Assembly (NCBI GenBank): GCA_954871275.1
Contig: OX940975.1
Location: 1,674,001-1,738,000, forward strand
Reading direction: 5' to 3'
DNA from: Leptopterna dolabrata
Taxonomy: Eukaryota; Arthropoda; Insecta; Hemiptera; Miridae
DNA: 64,000 bases
A program made the translations under genes and the position numbers. Within the stretch, counting starts at the first letter, position 1; the number at the start of each line of letters is the position of its first letter. Below the pieces are notes generated by a model. The model did no database searches and was not told where the DNA came from. It was given only the letters and a program-made list of their open reading frames with translations. This document shows, in pieces, positions 11,453 to 24,648 of the stretch.

Positions 11453-12545
11453 TTCATTTTCGGTCTAAAAAATTCGTTCTTTCGCCCACAGACTCCATTT
11501 GGGCCCTAGTTGTGTCCCGAAACTTTGCAACCCGATCGGAATATACCCAGGGGTGTTATGAGTGAAAAATTGGTATAAAAGTAGGTATTTTTTGTGTCTT
11601 ACTAACATGAGCTTTTGAGGTATCGTTTTACATGTTTTAGAGGACGGGGAGACAGAATATGAAGTCGATTTTGACCAATGAGTGCAAAAATCAATGTTCT
11701 AAAGAAGTTAAATTTTGGTCTAAAATCGTCGTTCTTCCGCACACAGTTGTGTCCCCATTCGGGAACACATTTGGGTCCTAGTTGTGCTCCAAAGCTCAGC
11801 AGCCCGATCGGAATACACCCAGGGCCGTTATGGGAGAAAAATGGGTGTAAAAATAGGGGTTTTCGAGGATATTTTGAAGTTTTAGTGAACTCGAGCTTGT
11901 GGTGTATCGTTTTCCATGTATTGTTTAGGGCGAGAAGACCGAATATGAAGTTGATTTTGACCAAAGAGTGAAGAACTGAGGTTGTAACAAAGGTTAAGCT
12001 CCCGAATTTTTTTTTTGTGAGTCAAAAACCCGGGAAATTGTCTGAAATCACCATAAATTTGTATAATAACACTAGAAGTAGTATTAGCAGGTGAATCAAG
12101 ACAATTAAATGGCACTATCAATGTTCAAAGATAATCGGTAAAAAACGGAAAAACAAAAAAAGAGCCGAGGTCGTGTTTTTGGGGGCCAAAATTGGTGGAA
12201 ACCACCTAAAATAACTATTTCAATTACTGCGCATGAATGAAACAGTAAGTGAACAGCCACGTTTCTGTAGCTGTGTCCGATAGAATAATAAACCCAAGTG
12301 AAAGACTGCAGCGTTTTACACTCATTTTCGCCCTAACACCCCAGGGTAGGTATATTCCGAACGGGCTGCAAAGCTTCGGGACACAACTAGGGCCCAAATG
12401 GGGCCTGTGTGCGAGTGAACGAATTTTTTTATATTGATGTGACGGCGTACGGCGGACGGGCATTGCATTTCGGTTTATTATTCTGTGAATAATACACCTA
12501 TGTATTCGCTCAGCAAAAAACTCCCTCAAAAATTTTTCCATTCAC
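11453..12545 (-). mobile_element. Mosaic of family A fragments
   Basis: Three pieces of family A body follow one another: 11453-11680 and 11690-12312 (minus orientation, the latter ending with AATAATAAACCC and a degraded CTGCAGCGTTTT end), then 12313-12545, partly re-inverted. Each carries the conserved GGGCCCTAGTTGTGTCCCGA block or its complement. Confidence 0.55.
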
Positions 12546-13440
12546 AACCTATAAAATAATTGCTTAACTATGCAGCAACTTGAAGATTGTGATTAATAAG
12601 TAGTAATGACAAATAATATGGATTTCGGATGAGGGGCAGGACGTAGAAAACCGATAAGTAGTCAGGTGAGGTTAGGTTTGTTCGATGATGGAGTGGAGGT
12701 TAGAATACAGGAAGGTTAGCCTTGCTGGGGTAGTTCTTTGTGTGAGGTCTTATATTGGTGTGTTTAACAAAATAAACTGAGTAGGAAGGTAGTTAGGAAC
12801 CTACTTGTTTTGGGCGTAAATTTAATATTGGAGCAGGTAAGTGTAGCACAGAGTGGAGTTATGAAGTGTACAGACTCACATTCTTGGTTTTCCGCACTGA
12901 TGACGGGTGTCGACTGTAGTAAAACTGCAATAAACGTAAGAAGGACGGCGGCGAAGGACCGACGCCAATGGAGCGGAGGTCCCATGATCCGCCCGCGGAG
13001 CACTCACTGACACCGGTGATATAACATGATGCTGCTACCACCGTCATGTGGGTAGACCGGCACCGGCCATGACTCACCTTTGACCACACAAACAACACTT
13101 CCAACCCCTCAGTCGGTCTGTTCTTCTTCTCATATTGATCAGTGGGGGTTCGCCATCGCCAAACCGGCAAGTGGTGGGGGTCGGGTGCGTACTGCGCACT
13201 GTGAATGCGCCGCCCCCCGCGAGAGCGCTGTCCAAAATCTCGGCCCCCGACCCACCGAGCCAATTCTTATATATATATATATATATATCTTACACACTCG
13301 CTACCCCGTTCCGTCGTTATTATCACTGAACCCAACCAAACCCCCTCACTCAGGCATATCGTGGGATACCAGCATCATTCTTGCAACCCACACTTTTCAT
13401 TACCTAACCCCCAAACTCTCATAATTATCATAATAGGGAT
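12546..13440. other. Single-copy-looking, GC-richer stretch with a TA microsatellite
   Basis: This stretch lacks family A/B sequence and is GC-rich at 12930-13265. A (TA)n tract lies at 13268-13289. It contains the possible signal-peptide exon below. On the minus strand a further strong donor-like site (TCAAAG-GTGAGT) lies at about 13077, so the region may hold the 5' end of a host gene. Confidence 0.45.
12880..12985 (-). CDS. Possible first coding exon of a secreted protein
   Basis: ATG at 12985 opens a frame with a textbook signal peptide: a positive n-region (PPLHWRR), a hydrophobic core (FAAVLLTFIAVLLQS) and a small-residue cleavage context (PVISA-ENQE). It runs 35 codons plus one base into a strong splice donor (GAAT-GTGAGT) at 12880/12879. 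The upstream sequence is GC-rich, fitting a promoter or 5' UTR. No further exon can be assigned; downstream on this strand lie family A fragments, so the next exon would be across them or outside the window. The call rests only on the signal peptide and donor site. Confidence 0.4.
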
Positions 13441-13770
13441 GGAGAAAAAAAGTGAAACTGTTTCGAGGAAACAGTTTCTTAAAAAGAAACGATGAAACAG
13501 TTTCTCAAAACCTGAAACAACTGTTTCAAAAGAACGGCCACAAATGGAACGAAGGTCTTACCGTCTTGATTCGATTTCGGGTCCCAAGGTTGCTAATAAT
13601 CCAACAGGCTAGTTGTCATGGTCTATTCCAAAAGGTTCGCTACTGAAAATAATAAACCAGAAAACAAAAAGTCTGTTGTAGGAAAAAATACAAAAAAGAC
13701 GGGTGATTACCGTTTCCACTGGCGACAGCTTCCCAGCAGGAAAAACAAAGAAACCGTTTCGTTGTAGGGG
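13441..13770. repeat. GAAACNGTTTC palindrome cluster and a family B end
   Basis: Four or five copies of the short palindrome GAAACTGTTTC and variants crowd 13455-13530; similar motifs recur near 15560, 16340 and 16450. A family B terminal fragment (GAAAATAATAAACC) lies at 13645-13660. No gene is visible. Confidence 0.45.
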
Positions 13771-15536
13771 GAAATCACAGAACAACCAACTCGACTTCAT
13801 ACTCCGCCAATATAATCAGGTGATCCCTACCAATGATTGGCCGTATTCACAAATTCCTATTGTGGGCGCGTCTCTGGTTACGAGATTTGGTTTGGATTGT
13901 ATACAATTTCATTCACACTGGAGTCGAAAATGCCTGTCGGTGCAAACTTCGGGGCCTTACTGTGAACGAACGGCTGGACGTACGATGCTCCGGATGGTCT
14001 TAAAAAACTCGCAAGTTCAAGAACTATTTAAAACCGTAAAAATATTTACGTAAAAAAATGGTATAGGCGTTTTGAAAATTTCAACCCCTATTTTGAACCC
14101 CTTAGAGATGACTCACAGTAACGTCGAGCTTCGAGGACCAACTAGACGCCGAACGGAACCTATAACCCGAATTTCATCAATTTTTTTTCATGGTAACTAA
14201 GAAAAGTGGCCAGTACGGCGTACGGCGCACGGCGTACGGCGGACAGACAGAAATATTTTTATTGCAGTTTTGGATTCTACACACCTTGAAACGTAAACCA
14301 TCAAATTTTGAGGGGGGGTAAGAATTTTTTTTTTCATGCTCAATTCCAATGGTTCATTATTGAAAATAATAAACCAAAAACGCTGCAAATCCCTGCACAA
14401 CGGTTTATTATTTTGTATAGAATACCCTTCTGTTACAGATCACAGCTCTATGTATAGATAACCCAGACGGGTTATTATATAGGGTTCATATTATATAGAC
14501 TATAATATGATATGTACTATTCTATTATATGCATATTATGTAGATCGCAGACACTCCGTAGGTTAGTACCTAACCCCGTACTCGTTACTAGGTACCTACC
14601 TAAATCACGAGTTAAATGTTGCTAAAATAATTCTGCCGATGACAAACAGTACCTAACAAAAAGAAACACACATAATGAAGTTCTGAAAAGAAATTGTTGA
14701 TGAGGAGTGAAAAAAGTTGCAAAAGTACCTACCAACAAACTCCAGCCCCTTCTACGTAGATGGTATAATTTACCGTTCTGTAATAATTTACCGTTCAGTA
14801 ATGATTTACCGTAGTAATAATTTACCCATCAATAATACTTCAACGTTTGTTCAAGTTTCACTACCTACCAACAAACTCCAATAGAGCCATCATTTTTCAA
14901 ATTAAATAATATCACAGAACAACCAACTCGACTTCATACTCCGCCAATATAATCAGGTGATCCCTACCAATGATTGGCCGTATTCACAAATTCCTATTGT
15001 GGGCGCGTCTCTGGTTACGAGATTTGGTTTGGATTGTATACAATTTCATTCACACTGGAGTCGAAAATGCCTGTCGGTGCAAACTTCGGGGCCTTACTGT
15101 GAACGAACGGCTGGACGTACGATGCTCCGGATGGTCTTAAAAAACTCGCAAGTTCAAGAACTATTTAAAACCGTAAAAATATTTACGTAAAAAAATGGTA
15201 TAGGCGTTTTGAAAATTTCAACCCCTATTTTGAACCCCTTAGAGATGACTCACAGTAACGTCGAGCTTCGAGGACCAACTAGACGCCGAACGGAACCTAT
15301 AACCCGAATTTCATCAATTTTTTTTCATGGTAACTAAGAAAAGTGGCCCGTACGGCGTACGGCGTACGGCGTACGGTGTACGGCGTACGGCGTACGGCGG
15401 ACAGACAGAAATATTTTTATTGCAGTTTTGGATTCTACATATCTTGAAACGTAAACCATCAAATTTTGAGGGGGGGTAAGAATTTTTTTTTTCATGCTCG
15501 ATTCCAATGGTTCATTATTGAAAATAATAAACCAAA
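13771..15536 (+). mobile_element. Two family B copies head to tail
   Basis: The first copy (13771-14376) lacks its left half and ends AATAATAAACC. The second, complete copy starts at 14377 sharing the A-run (CCAAAAACGCTGC) and ends at 15536. They are nearly identical in the shared part. The TACGGCG minisatellite differs between them, about three units near 14215 and seven near 15350. Confidence 0.8.
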
Positions 15537-15594
15537 ACGAAAAAACGGCTGTTACGAAACCGTTTCTGTTGCGAGATACAGCGTCGCAGCGGGA

Positions 15595-16334
15595 AAAACG
15601 CTGCAAAGTCCATGACACATGGGTTTATTATTCTACTGGACATACCTGTAGAAATGCTGGCTGTTGATTAATTGTTGCTTTCATGTAAAATAATTGAAAT
15701 AGCTATTACTGATGGTTTCCACCAATTTTGGCCCCCAAAACTTGAATTAGGTACGCTCCTTTTTTTTTTTTTTTTCAAATGATCTTTGATCATTGGTAGT
15801 ACCATTTAATCGCCTTGATTCACGTGTTGACACTTTTCCTAGTGTTATTCTACAAATTGATTGTGATTTCAGATGATTACGCAGGTTTTTGACTCATAAA
15901 AAATCAGTTTTGGGAGCTGAACATCTGGTACAACCTCAATTTTCCACTCCTTGGTCAAAATCGACTTCATATTCGGTCTTCTCGTCCCCAAAAACATGGA
16001 AAACGACACCTCAAACGCTCATGTTACTAACATGTCGCTAAAACGCAAAAGTACCTATTTTTACACACATTTTCACTCATAACACCCCTGGGTATATTCC
16101 GATCGGGCTGAAAAGTTTCGGGACACAACTAGGGCCCAAATGGAGCATGTGTGCGAAAGAACGACTTTTACAGACCGAAAATGAAGCCTGTACACGGCGG
16201 ACGGCGGACGGACATTGCATTTTTTGAATCTACGCACCTTGAAACGGAAAAGAACAAATTTTGAGGGGGTGTTATAAAAAAATTTTTGCTGAACGAATAC
16301 ATAGGTGTATTATTCACAGAATAATAAACCAAAA
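15595..16334 (+). mobile_element. Family A copy
   Basis: Starts AAAACGCTGCAAAGTCC and ACATGGGTTTATTATTCT; ends AGAATAATAAACCAAAA after the conserved AATACATAGGTGTATTATTC block. It carries a short CGGCGGACGG tract at 16198. Confidence 0.8.
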
Positions 16335-17090
16335 CGAAGAAACAGTTTCGTGTTTTTATTTTTGTTTTTTTTTTTGGGCGAGAGTCAAAATTCCTTGAAG
16401 CGTTATTGTTGGCGAAGCTGTATTTTGAAACAGCTTTCCCGAAACTGTTTCATACAATAGGTAAACGAACTGTTTCGTTTCATTTCTCAAGAACCTACAT
16501 ATATATAATATCGTCGGTTGAGTGGAAAAAGTGATCAAGACCTTTTGCGAAATCGAGTTTTTGGTACCATCGGGTTCGTCAAGAACTCGCCTTCACGATA
16601 GTATAGTTTACTCCTCGATTAGGGCACTTTGAAGGACCAAAAGAAGGGCAGAATCCTGAAAAATTCGTGAATTTAGGGATTTTTTCAATTTTCTGGTAAA
16701 TGTTATTGAGTACCACCTGATCACATTTACCAGTAAACTAACTGGCGTCATAATTATCAAGTACCACATAATAACTTTTACCAGCACGGATGGCCAGTTT
16801 CTGTGAGTGAGTTGGGGTAGAAAATGATCAAGTACCACATGATCACTTTTGCCTTTCAACGTACCTCTGCCTGATGCAGTGCTTCGGGGGAATTTATTAT
16901 TGGCTAAAGCTCTGCTAAACGCGACCAAAGGTGGGTACTTCATCGATTCCGTTCTTAATTCTTATTCGCACACCTGCTTAGGTTTAACCTATCCTCATAA
17001 ATAGAAGGCAAGTTTCTTCTGTCTGATGGTGGTTTTCCATTTTTAATCGGACTGGTGTGCGGCTGGTTTCTAACATGTGATTACGGATTG
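16335..17090. other. Intervening sequence with short direct repeats, no gene
   Basis: Three related direct repeats of the type AAGTACCACATGATCACTTT occur near 16708, 16765 and 16831. GAAACNGTTTC palindromes occur at 16345 and 16440-16475. The minus-strand open frame at 16608-16943 has no domain and spans these repeats, so it is not called. Confidence 0.45.
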
Positions 17091-18753
17091 AAAAACGCTG
17101 CAAATCCCTGCACAACGGGTTATTATTTTGTACAGAATACCCTTCTGCTACAGATCACAGCTCTCTGTATGGATAACCCGTCTATATAATATAATATGTA
17201 CTACTCTATACATATTATATAGATCGCAGACCTACCTAAATCATGAGTTAAATGTTGCTATAATAATTACTGTCAATGACAAACAGTAACTAAAACTGCA
17301 AAAAGAAACGCAAATAATGAAGTTCTGAAGGAAAATTGTTGATGTGGAGTGAAATAGATGCCCCTTCTGCGTAGATCAATGTTTTCTGTGGTCATTACCT
17401 ACCCTCGTGGTCAAGTATAATGAACCGTTGTGTAATAACTTGCCCATAACAATACTTCAACGGTTTGTCTAGTTGCAAAAGTACCGATAAACAAAATCCA
17501 GCCCCTTCTTGGTAGATGAACCGTTGCATAATATTTTACCGTTGTGTAATAATTTACCCATCAATAATACTTCAACGTTTGCCCAAGTTTCAGAAGTACC
17601 TACCAACAAAATCCAGTAGTCCATCGCTTATCAAAAATGAAATAGTATCACCTATAATACTTTGTTTTTAAATATCACGTATCACGTATAATATTATCGC
17701 GTACGCCGTACTGACCACTTTTCTTAGTTACCATGAAAAAAAAAAAAATTTTGATGAAATTCGGGTTATAGGTTCCGTTCGGGGTTTAGTTGGTCCTCGA
17801 AGCTCGACGTTAATGTCAGTCATCTCTAAGGGGTTCAAAATAGGGTTGAAATTTTCAGAACGCCGTAGCTCGAAAACTTTCGATAGAAGGGTATGGTTTC
17901 TTTTACGTTATTAAATTTGTCTTGAGTTAACAATTTTTTGAGACCACCCGGAGCATTGTACGTCCAGCCGTTCGTGTGCTCCAAAAAGGTTCGTAAACAC
18001 GATCGTGTATCAAACGGTATGAATCCGGCCCGGATACCATCAGTATGGAGCACCTGATTGTAATCAATGATGGCTGTATGAAGCCATCATAAAGTGGTGG
18101 AGTTTGTTGTTCTGCGATATAATTTCATTTGATAAGTGATGGACTATTGGATTTTGTTGGTAGGTACTTCTGAAACTTGAACAAACGTTGAAGTATTATT
18201 GATGGGTAAATTATTACACAGTGGTAAATTATTACACAACTGTAAATTATTACATAACGGTAAATTATTTCACAACGACGAATTATTACACAACGGCAAT
18301 TATTTTGTTGATAGGTACATTTGCAACTTGAACAACCGTTGAAGTATTATTGATGGGCAAGTTATTGCACAACGGTTCATTATACTTGACCACGAGGGTA
18401 GGTAATGACCACAGAAAACAGTGATCTACGCAGAAGGGGCGTCTATTTCACTCCACATCAACAATTTTCCTTCAGAACTACATTATTTGCGTTTCTTTTT
18501 GCCGTTTTAGTTACTGCTTGTCATCGACAGAATTATTTTAGCAACATTTAACTCGTGATTTAGGTAGGTACCTACCTAGTAACGAGTATGGGGTTAGGTA
18601 CTAACCTACAGAGGGTCTGCGATCTACATAATATGTATAGAATAGTACATATTATATTATATAGGCGGGTTATCTATACAGAGAGCTGTGATCTGTAACA
18701 GGAGGGTATTCTGTACAAAATAATAAACCGTTGTGCAGGGATTTGCAGCGTTT
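17091..18753. mobile_element. Inverted pair of truncated family B copies
   Basis: 17091-17640 is a plus-orientation copy cut off in the body. It contains the undisturbed version of the site where the 809-1579 Helitron landed. 17697-18753 is a minus-orientation copy starting inside the body and ending GTTGTGCAGGGATTTGCAGCG. Their cut ends face each other. Confidence 0.7.
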
Positions 18754-19742
18754 TGGTTTATTATTCTGTGAATAATACACCTATGTATTCGCTCAGCAAA
18801 AAATTTTTATAACCCCCTTAAACTTTTTTCTTTTCCGTTTCAAGGTGCGTAGATTCCAAAAATGCAATGTCCGTCCGCCGTACGCCGTATCACGTGTACA
18901 GGCTTCATTTTCGGTCTAAAAAATTCGTTCTTTCGCACACATGCTCCATTTGGGCCCTAGTTGTGTCCCGAAACTTTTCAGCCCGATCGGAATATACCCA
19001 GGGGTGTTTTGAGTGAAAATGTGTGTAAAAATAGGTACTTTTTGCGTTTTAGCAACATGTTGGTAACATGAGCTTCTGAGATATCGTTTTCCATGTTTTG
19101 GGGACGAGAAAACCGAATATTAAGTCGATTTTGGCCAAAGCGTGGAAAATTGAGTTCTACCAAATGTTCAGCTCCCAAAATTGATTTTGGTTTATTATTC
19201 TGTGAATAATACAGCTCAGCAAAAAATTTTTATAACACCCCCTCAAAATTTTTTCTTTTCCGTTTCAAGGTGTGTAGATTCCAAAAATGCAATGTCCGTC
19301 CGCCGTACGCCGTCCGCCGTACGCCGTATCACGTCTACAGGCTTCATTTTCGGTCTAAAAAAATCGTTCTTTCGCACACATGCTCCACTTGGGCCCTAGT
19401 TGTGTCCCGAAGCTTTTCAGCCCGATCGGAATATATCCAGGGGAGTTATGAGTTAAAATGTGTATAAAAATAGGTACTTTTTGTGTTTTAGTAACATGTT
19501 AGTAAAATGAGCTTTTGAGGTATAGCATTCCATGTTTTTGGGGACGAGAAGACCGAATATGAAGTCGATTTTGACCAAGGAGTGGAAAATTGAGGTTGTA
19601 CCAGATGTTCAGCTCCCAAAATTGATTTTGAAACCTGCGAAATCGTCTGAAATCACCATCAATTTGTATAATAACACTAGAAAAAGTGTCAACACGTGGA
19701 TCAAGACGATTAAATGGTACAATCAATGATCAAGAGTAATTT
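18752..19742 (-). mobile_element. Two truncated family A copies, minus orientation
   Basis: 18752-19182 begins TTTTGGTTTATTATTCTGTG and is cut at GCTCCCAAAATTGAT. A second copy starts at 19186 with the same end and runs to about 19742 without its far end. Confidence 0.7.
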
Positions 19743-19750
19743 GAAGAAAA

Positions 19751-22433
19751 AAAACGCTGCAAAGTCCTTGTCACATGGGTTTATTATTCTATTGGAGTTC
19801 TAGAGATTCTTGTTGGCAGTTAAATTTATTGTTTCTTTCATGTGGAATGATTGAATTAGCTATTCCTGATGATTTCCACCAATTTTGGCCCACAAAACAT
19901 GAAATAGGTACACTTTTTTTTTTCCCAGATCATCTTTGATCATTGGTAGTGCGATTTAATGGTCTTGATTCCGCTGTTTACACTTTTTCTAATGTTAGTA
20001 TACACATTGATGGTGATTTCAGACAGTTTTCCAGGTTTTTGACTAGAAAAAAAACAATTTTGGGAGCTGAACCTTTGGTAAAACCTCAATTTCCGCGTCT
20101 TTGGTCAAAATCGACTTCATATTAGGTATTCTCGTCCCCAAAAACATGGAAAACGATACCTCAAAAGCTCATTTTACTAACATGTTGCTAAAACGCAAAA
20201 AGTACCTATTTTTACACACATTTTCACTCATAACACCACTGGGTATATTCCGATCGGGCTGAAAAGTTTCGGGACACAACTAGGGCCCAAATGGAGCATG
20301 TGTGCGAAAGAACGACTTTTTTAGACCTAAAATGAAGCCTGTAGACGTGATACGGCGTACGGCGGACGGCGTACGGCGGACGGCGGACGGACATTGCATT
20401 TTTGGAATCTGCGCACCTTGAAACGGAAAAGAAAAAAGTTTGAGGGGGTGTTATAAAAATTTTTTGCTGAGCGAATACATAGGTGTATTATTCACAGAAT
20501 AATAAACCAAAAACGCTGCAAAGTCCTTGTCACATGGGTTTATTATTATATCGGACACACCTACAGAAAGGTTGGCTGTTCATTAATTGTTTCTTTCATG
20601 CGTAATAATCGAAATAGCTACTTCTGATGGTTTCCATTAATTTTGGCCCCCAAAACACAAATTAGGTACGCTCTTTTTTTCTTTTTTTTAAAACTATCTT
20701 TGATCATTGGTAGTGCCATTTAATCCTCCTGAACCACGTCTTGACACTTTTTCCAGTGTTATTATACAAACTGATGGTGATTTCAGACGATTTCCCAGGT
20801 TTTTCACTCATAAAAAATCAATCCTGGGAGCTGAAAATTTGGTAGAACTCAATTTTCCAATCTTTGGTCAAAATCGACTTCATATTCGGTCTTCTCGTCC
20901 CCAAAAACATAGAAAACGATATCTAAGAAGCTCATGTTACCAATATGTTGCTAAAACGTAAAAAGTACCTATTTTTACACACATTTTCACTCATAACACC
21001 CCTGGGTATATTCCGATCGGGCTGAAAAGTTTCGGGACACAACTAGGGCCCAAATGGAGCATGTGTGCGAAAGAACGATTTTTTTAGACCGAAAATGAAG
21101 CCTGTACACGTGATACGGCGGACGGCGGACGGCGTACGGCGGACGGACATTGCATTTTTGGAATCTATGCACCTTGAAACGTAAAAGAAAAAAGTTTGAG
21201 GGGGTGTTATAAAAATTTTTTGCTGAGCGAATACATAGTAGGTGTATTATTCACAGAATAATAAACCAAAAACGCTGCAAAGTCCTTGTCACATGGGTTT
21301 ATTATTCTATTGGAGTTCTAGAGATTCTTGTTGGCTGTTAAATTTATTGTTTCTTTCATGTGGAATGATTGAAATAGCTATTTCTGATGATTTCCACCAA
21401 TTTTGGCCCCCAAAACATGAAATAGGTACGCTTTTTTTTCTCTTTTTTTTAGATCATCTTTGATCATTGGTAGTGGCATTTAATGGTCTTGATTCACCTG
21501 TTTACACTTTTTCCAATGTTATTATACACATTGATGGTGATTTCAGACAGTTTTCAAGGTTTTTGACTCATAAAAAAACAATTTTGGGAGCTGAACCTTT
21601 GGTAAAACCTCAATTTCCGCGTCTTTGGTCAAATTTGACATCATATTCGGTCTTCTCGTCCCCAAAAACATGGAAAAAGATACCTCAAAAGCTCATTTTA
21701 CTAACATGTTGCTAAAACGCAAAAAGTACCTATTTTTACACACATTTTCACTCATAACATCCCTGGGTATATTCCGATCGGGCTGAAAAGTTTCGGGACA
21801 CAACTAGGGCCCAAATGGAGCACGTGTGCGAAAGAACGATTTTTTTAGATCGAAAATGAAGCCTGTACACGTGATACGGCGTACGGCGGACGGCGGACGG
21901 ACATTGCATTTTTGGAATCTACGCACCTTGAAACGGAAAAGAAAAAATTTTGAGGGGGTGTTATAAAAATTTTTTGCTGAGCGAATACATAGGTGTATTA
22001 TTCACAGAATAATAAACCAAAACGCTGCAAAGTCCTTGTCACATGGGGTTTATTATTCTACAGAAATGTTGGCTGTACATTTATTGTTTGTTTCATGTGA
22101 AATAATTGAAATAACTATTTCTGATGGTTTCCACCAATTTTGGCCCCCAAAACACAAATTAGGTAGGTACGATCTTTTTTTTTTCAAATTAACTTTGATC
22201 ATTGGTAGTGCCATTTAATCGTCTTGATCCACGTGTTGGCACTTTTTCTAGTGTTATTCTACAAACTGATGGTGATTTCAGACGATTTCGCAGGTTTTTG
22301 ACTCATACAAAATCAATTTTGGGAGCTGAACATCTGGTACAACCTCAATTTTCCACTCCTTGGCCAAAATCGACCTGATATTCGATCTTCTCGTCCCCAA
22401 AAACATGGAAAACGATACCTCAAAAGCTCATGG
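19751..22433 (+). mobile_element. Head-to-tail array of four family A copies
   Basis: Units start at about 19751, 20511, 21268 and 22018, each about 755 bp and joined as AATAATAAACCAAAA-CGCTGCAAAGTCC. The fourth copy is broken after 22433 by the 17.6-kb element and resumes at 40016. The units are not identical (different CGGACGG tract lengths), so the array is not a simple recent amplification. Confidence 0.8.
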
Positions 22434-22435
22434 TA

Positions 22436-22449
22436 CACCGAGAGAAAAA
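22436..22449 (+). repeat. Left terminal inverted repeat of the giant element
   Basis: CACCGAGAGAAAAA, preceded by TA. It is exactly complementary to 40000-40013. Confidence 0.85.
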
Positions 22450-24130
22450 TGTGGCGCACCATGCCCGCTAGGAACACTCGGAATTGATTTCCCGATAGGA
22501 AACCTAGCGGGTGTGCCTAATCCCAAGCGGGTAGGGTGAAAATCGTATCGGGTGATGGTAAAAATCTATCGGGAAGACGTAACTCCAATCGGGTACGACA
22601 TAAATTTCTATCGGGCTGCCATAAAAATCTATCGGGCTGTTAGATTAGCCCCTCCTATCGGGTATGGTTCGGATATTTTTGTATCGGGCATTCGTAAAAA
22701 CAAGCGGGTTTTGGTAATTCCTAACGGGTATTCGTCAAAATCGTATCGGGTGGCGACTTAACCCTAACGGGCTTTTATAAATGGGAACTACACCCGTTAA
22801 GAAATCAATCGGGTCTGTTGGTTGTCTATCGGGTTTCATAACAAATTCCTATCGGGTCCATGAAACCCAAGCGAGCATGCAAATATTCCAAAAAATACCC
22901 GTTAGCGCACTATCGGGTCATCTGAACATTTACGTCTCCCGTTTGATGATCTATCGGGTTTTTTTCAAAATTCCTAGCGGGTGTATGAAAAACGATCTAG
23001 CTAGCAAATGTTGAAAAAAATACCCGTTAGCACACTATCGGGTCATCTGAGCATTTACGTCTCCCGTTTGATAACCTATCGGGTTTATGCAAAATTCCTA
23101 TCGGGTGTATGAAAAACGATCTAGCTAGCAAATGTTGAAAAAAAATACCCGTTAGCTGACTGTCGGGTCATCTGAGCATTAAGATCTCCCGATTGATAAC
23201 CTATCGGGTTTATGCAAAATTCCTATCGGGTGTATGAAAAACGATCTAGCTAGCAAATGTTGAAAAAAATACCCGTTAGCACACTATCGGGTCATCTGAG
23301 CATTTACGTCTCCCGTTTGATAACCTATCGGGTTTTATGCAAACCTCCTATCGGGTGTACGAAAAACAATCGAGCATGGAAATGTTCAAAAAAATACCTG
23401 TTAGCTGACTGTCGGGTCATCTGAGCATTAAGATCTCCCGATTGATAATCTATCGGGTTTATACAAAATTCCTATCGGGTAGAAATAAAATTAATCGAGC
23501 TGGGAAATATGCATAAAATACCCGTTAGCGCCTATCGGGTGAAATAATTGTCAAGAGCTCCCCCTTAATAATCTATCGGGTTACATCACACATCGCTATC
23601 GGGCCTATGAAAGCCAATCGAGCAGGGAAATAGTGAACAAAAATACCCGTTAGTCTTCCTATCGGGTGATGTTTGTTGCTAACAACACCCGATTGAAGAT
23701 CTACCATTTCCATTGAGTGATCCCTATCGGGTAGAGAAAAATCGATCGAGCTGAGAAATATTCATAAAATACCCGTTAGCCACCAATCGGGTGATATAAT
23801 TGTTAACAGCTCCCGCTTAATAATCAACCGGGTTGCATCGACCAACATCTATCGGGTTGAACAATGCAATCGAGCAGGGAAATGCCGAACAAAATACCCG
23901 TTAGTAGCTCTATCGGGTGGATGTAATTGATAACAACACCCGAGTGAACATCTATCGGGTTGCACAGACGAGTCTCTATCGGGTTTTGGAAAATCAATGG
24001 AGCAGGAAAATATTGAAAAAATACCCGTTGGCTGCCTATCGGGTGATATAATTGTTAACAGCTCCCGCTTAGTAATCAATCGGGTTGTCCAATGATTCCC
24101 TATCGAGTAGGCAACATTTCTATCGGGTGT
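22450..24130. repeat. Left subterminal motif array (CTATCGGGT/CTAACGGGT)
   Basis: The motif occurs every 20-40 bp in both orientations (CTATCGGGT, CAATCGGGT, CTAGCGGGT and the complement ACCCGTTAG). From about 22860 a longer unit of about 122 bp repeats, each with two CTATCGGGT, one GATCTAGC or ATCGAGC variant, ACCCGTTAG and CTCCCG. Open frames crossing it are by-products of the repeats. Confidence 0.85.
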
Positions 24131-24648
24131 CAATTAGGTCCCGCCACAATTTGAACTTGGTCGAAGGGGCATTGGCTCCGGAGATGGATTCACAAATTTT
24201 TTCCCAGGTTCCGAGTGAGCGTTGAAGGGTTTTACAATTTGAACTTGGTCAAAGGGGCATTGGCTCTGGAGACGGATTCACAAATATTTTCCCAGGTTCC
24301 GAGTGACCGTTGAAAGGTTTTATGTGAGGATTTAGATGCGTACAATTCTCACACAAAAGCCTGCAACGGTGAATGAAGAGTTGGGAAAATATTTGTGGTT
24401 TAATGATAGCTCAGGTAGCCCGAATCCCTGTGAGGAGGTATAGGAAGCGAAGCCTGCAGTCACCATTTCTAAAGGATAACTGTTTTTGGGGAGTGGTGAG
24501 AATTTGAGAATAACAACTCTTTCCCTTCACCTCCCGTAAATATGGACGTTTGGAGGACATGTACTTGTTACCATGGGAGGGTTCACGCGAAGAAATATGG
24601 TAAAGTTGAGGGAATTGTGAAGGACATGATACTGGACCTGAAAATTAA
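24131..24648. repeat. R1 segment, present three times in the giant element
   Basis: A block beginning CCACAATTTGAACTTGGTCG with two near-copies of itself (24141, 24230), then GAGGATTTAGATGCGTACAA and following sequence. The same block recurs at 25383-25890 (full) and 26415-26520 (part). No coding signal. Confidence 0.7.

Noticed and set aside
12859..13263. 134-codon minus frame over the GC-rich stretch
   Set aside because: GC-rich sequence lacks stops by chance; composition is R/G/P-rich with no domain. Part may be 5' UTR of the possible secreted-protein gene.
22552..24133. Frames of 60-94 codons in the CTATCGGGT array
   Set aside because: Periodic composition from the repeats; no conservation of frame between units.
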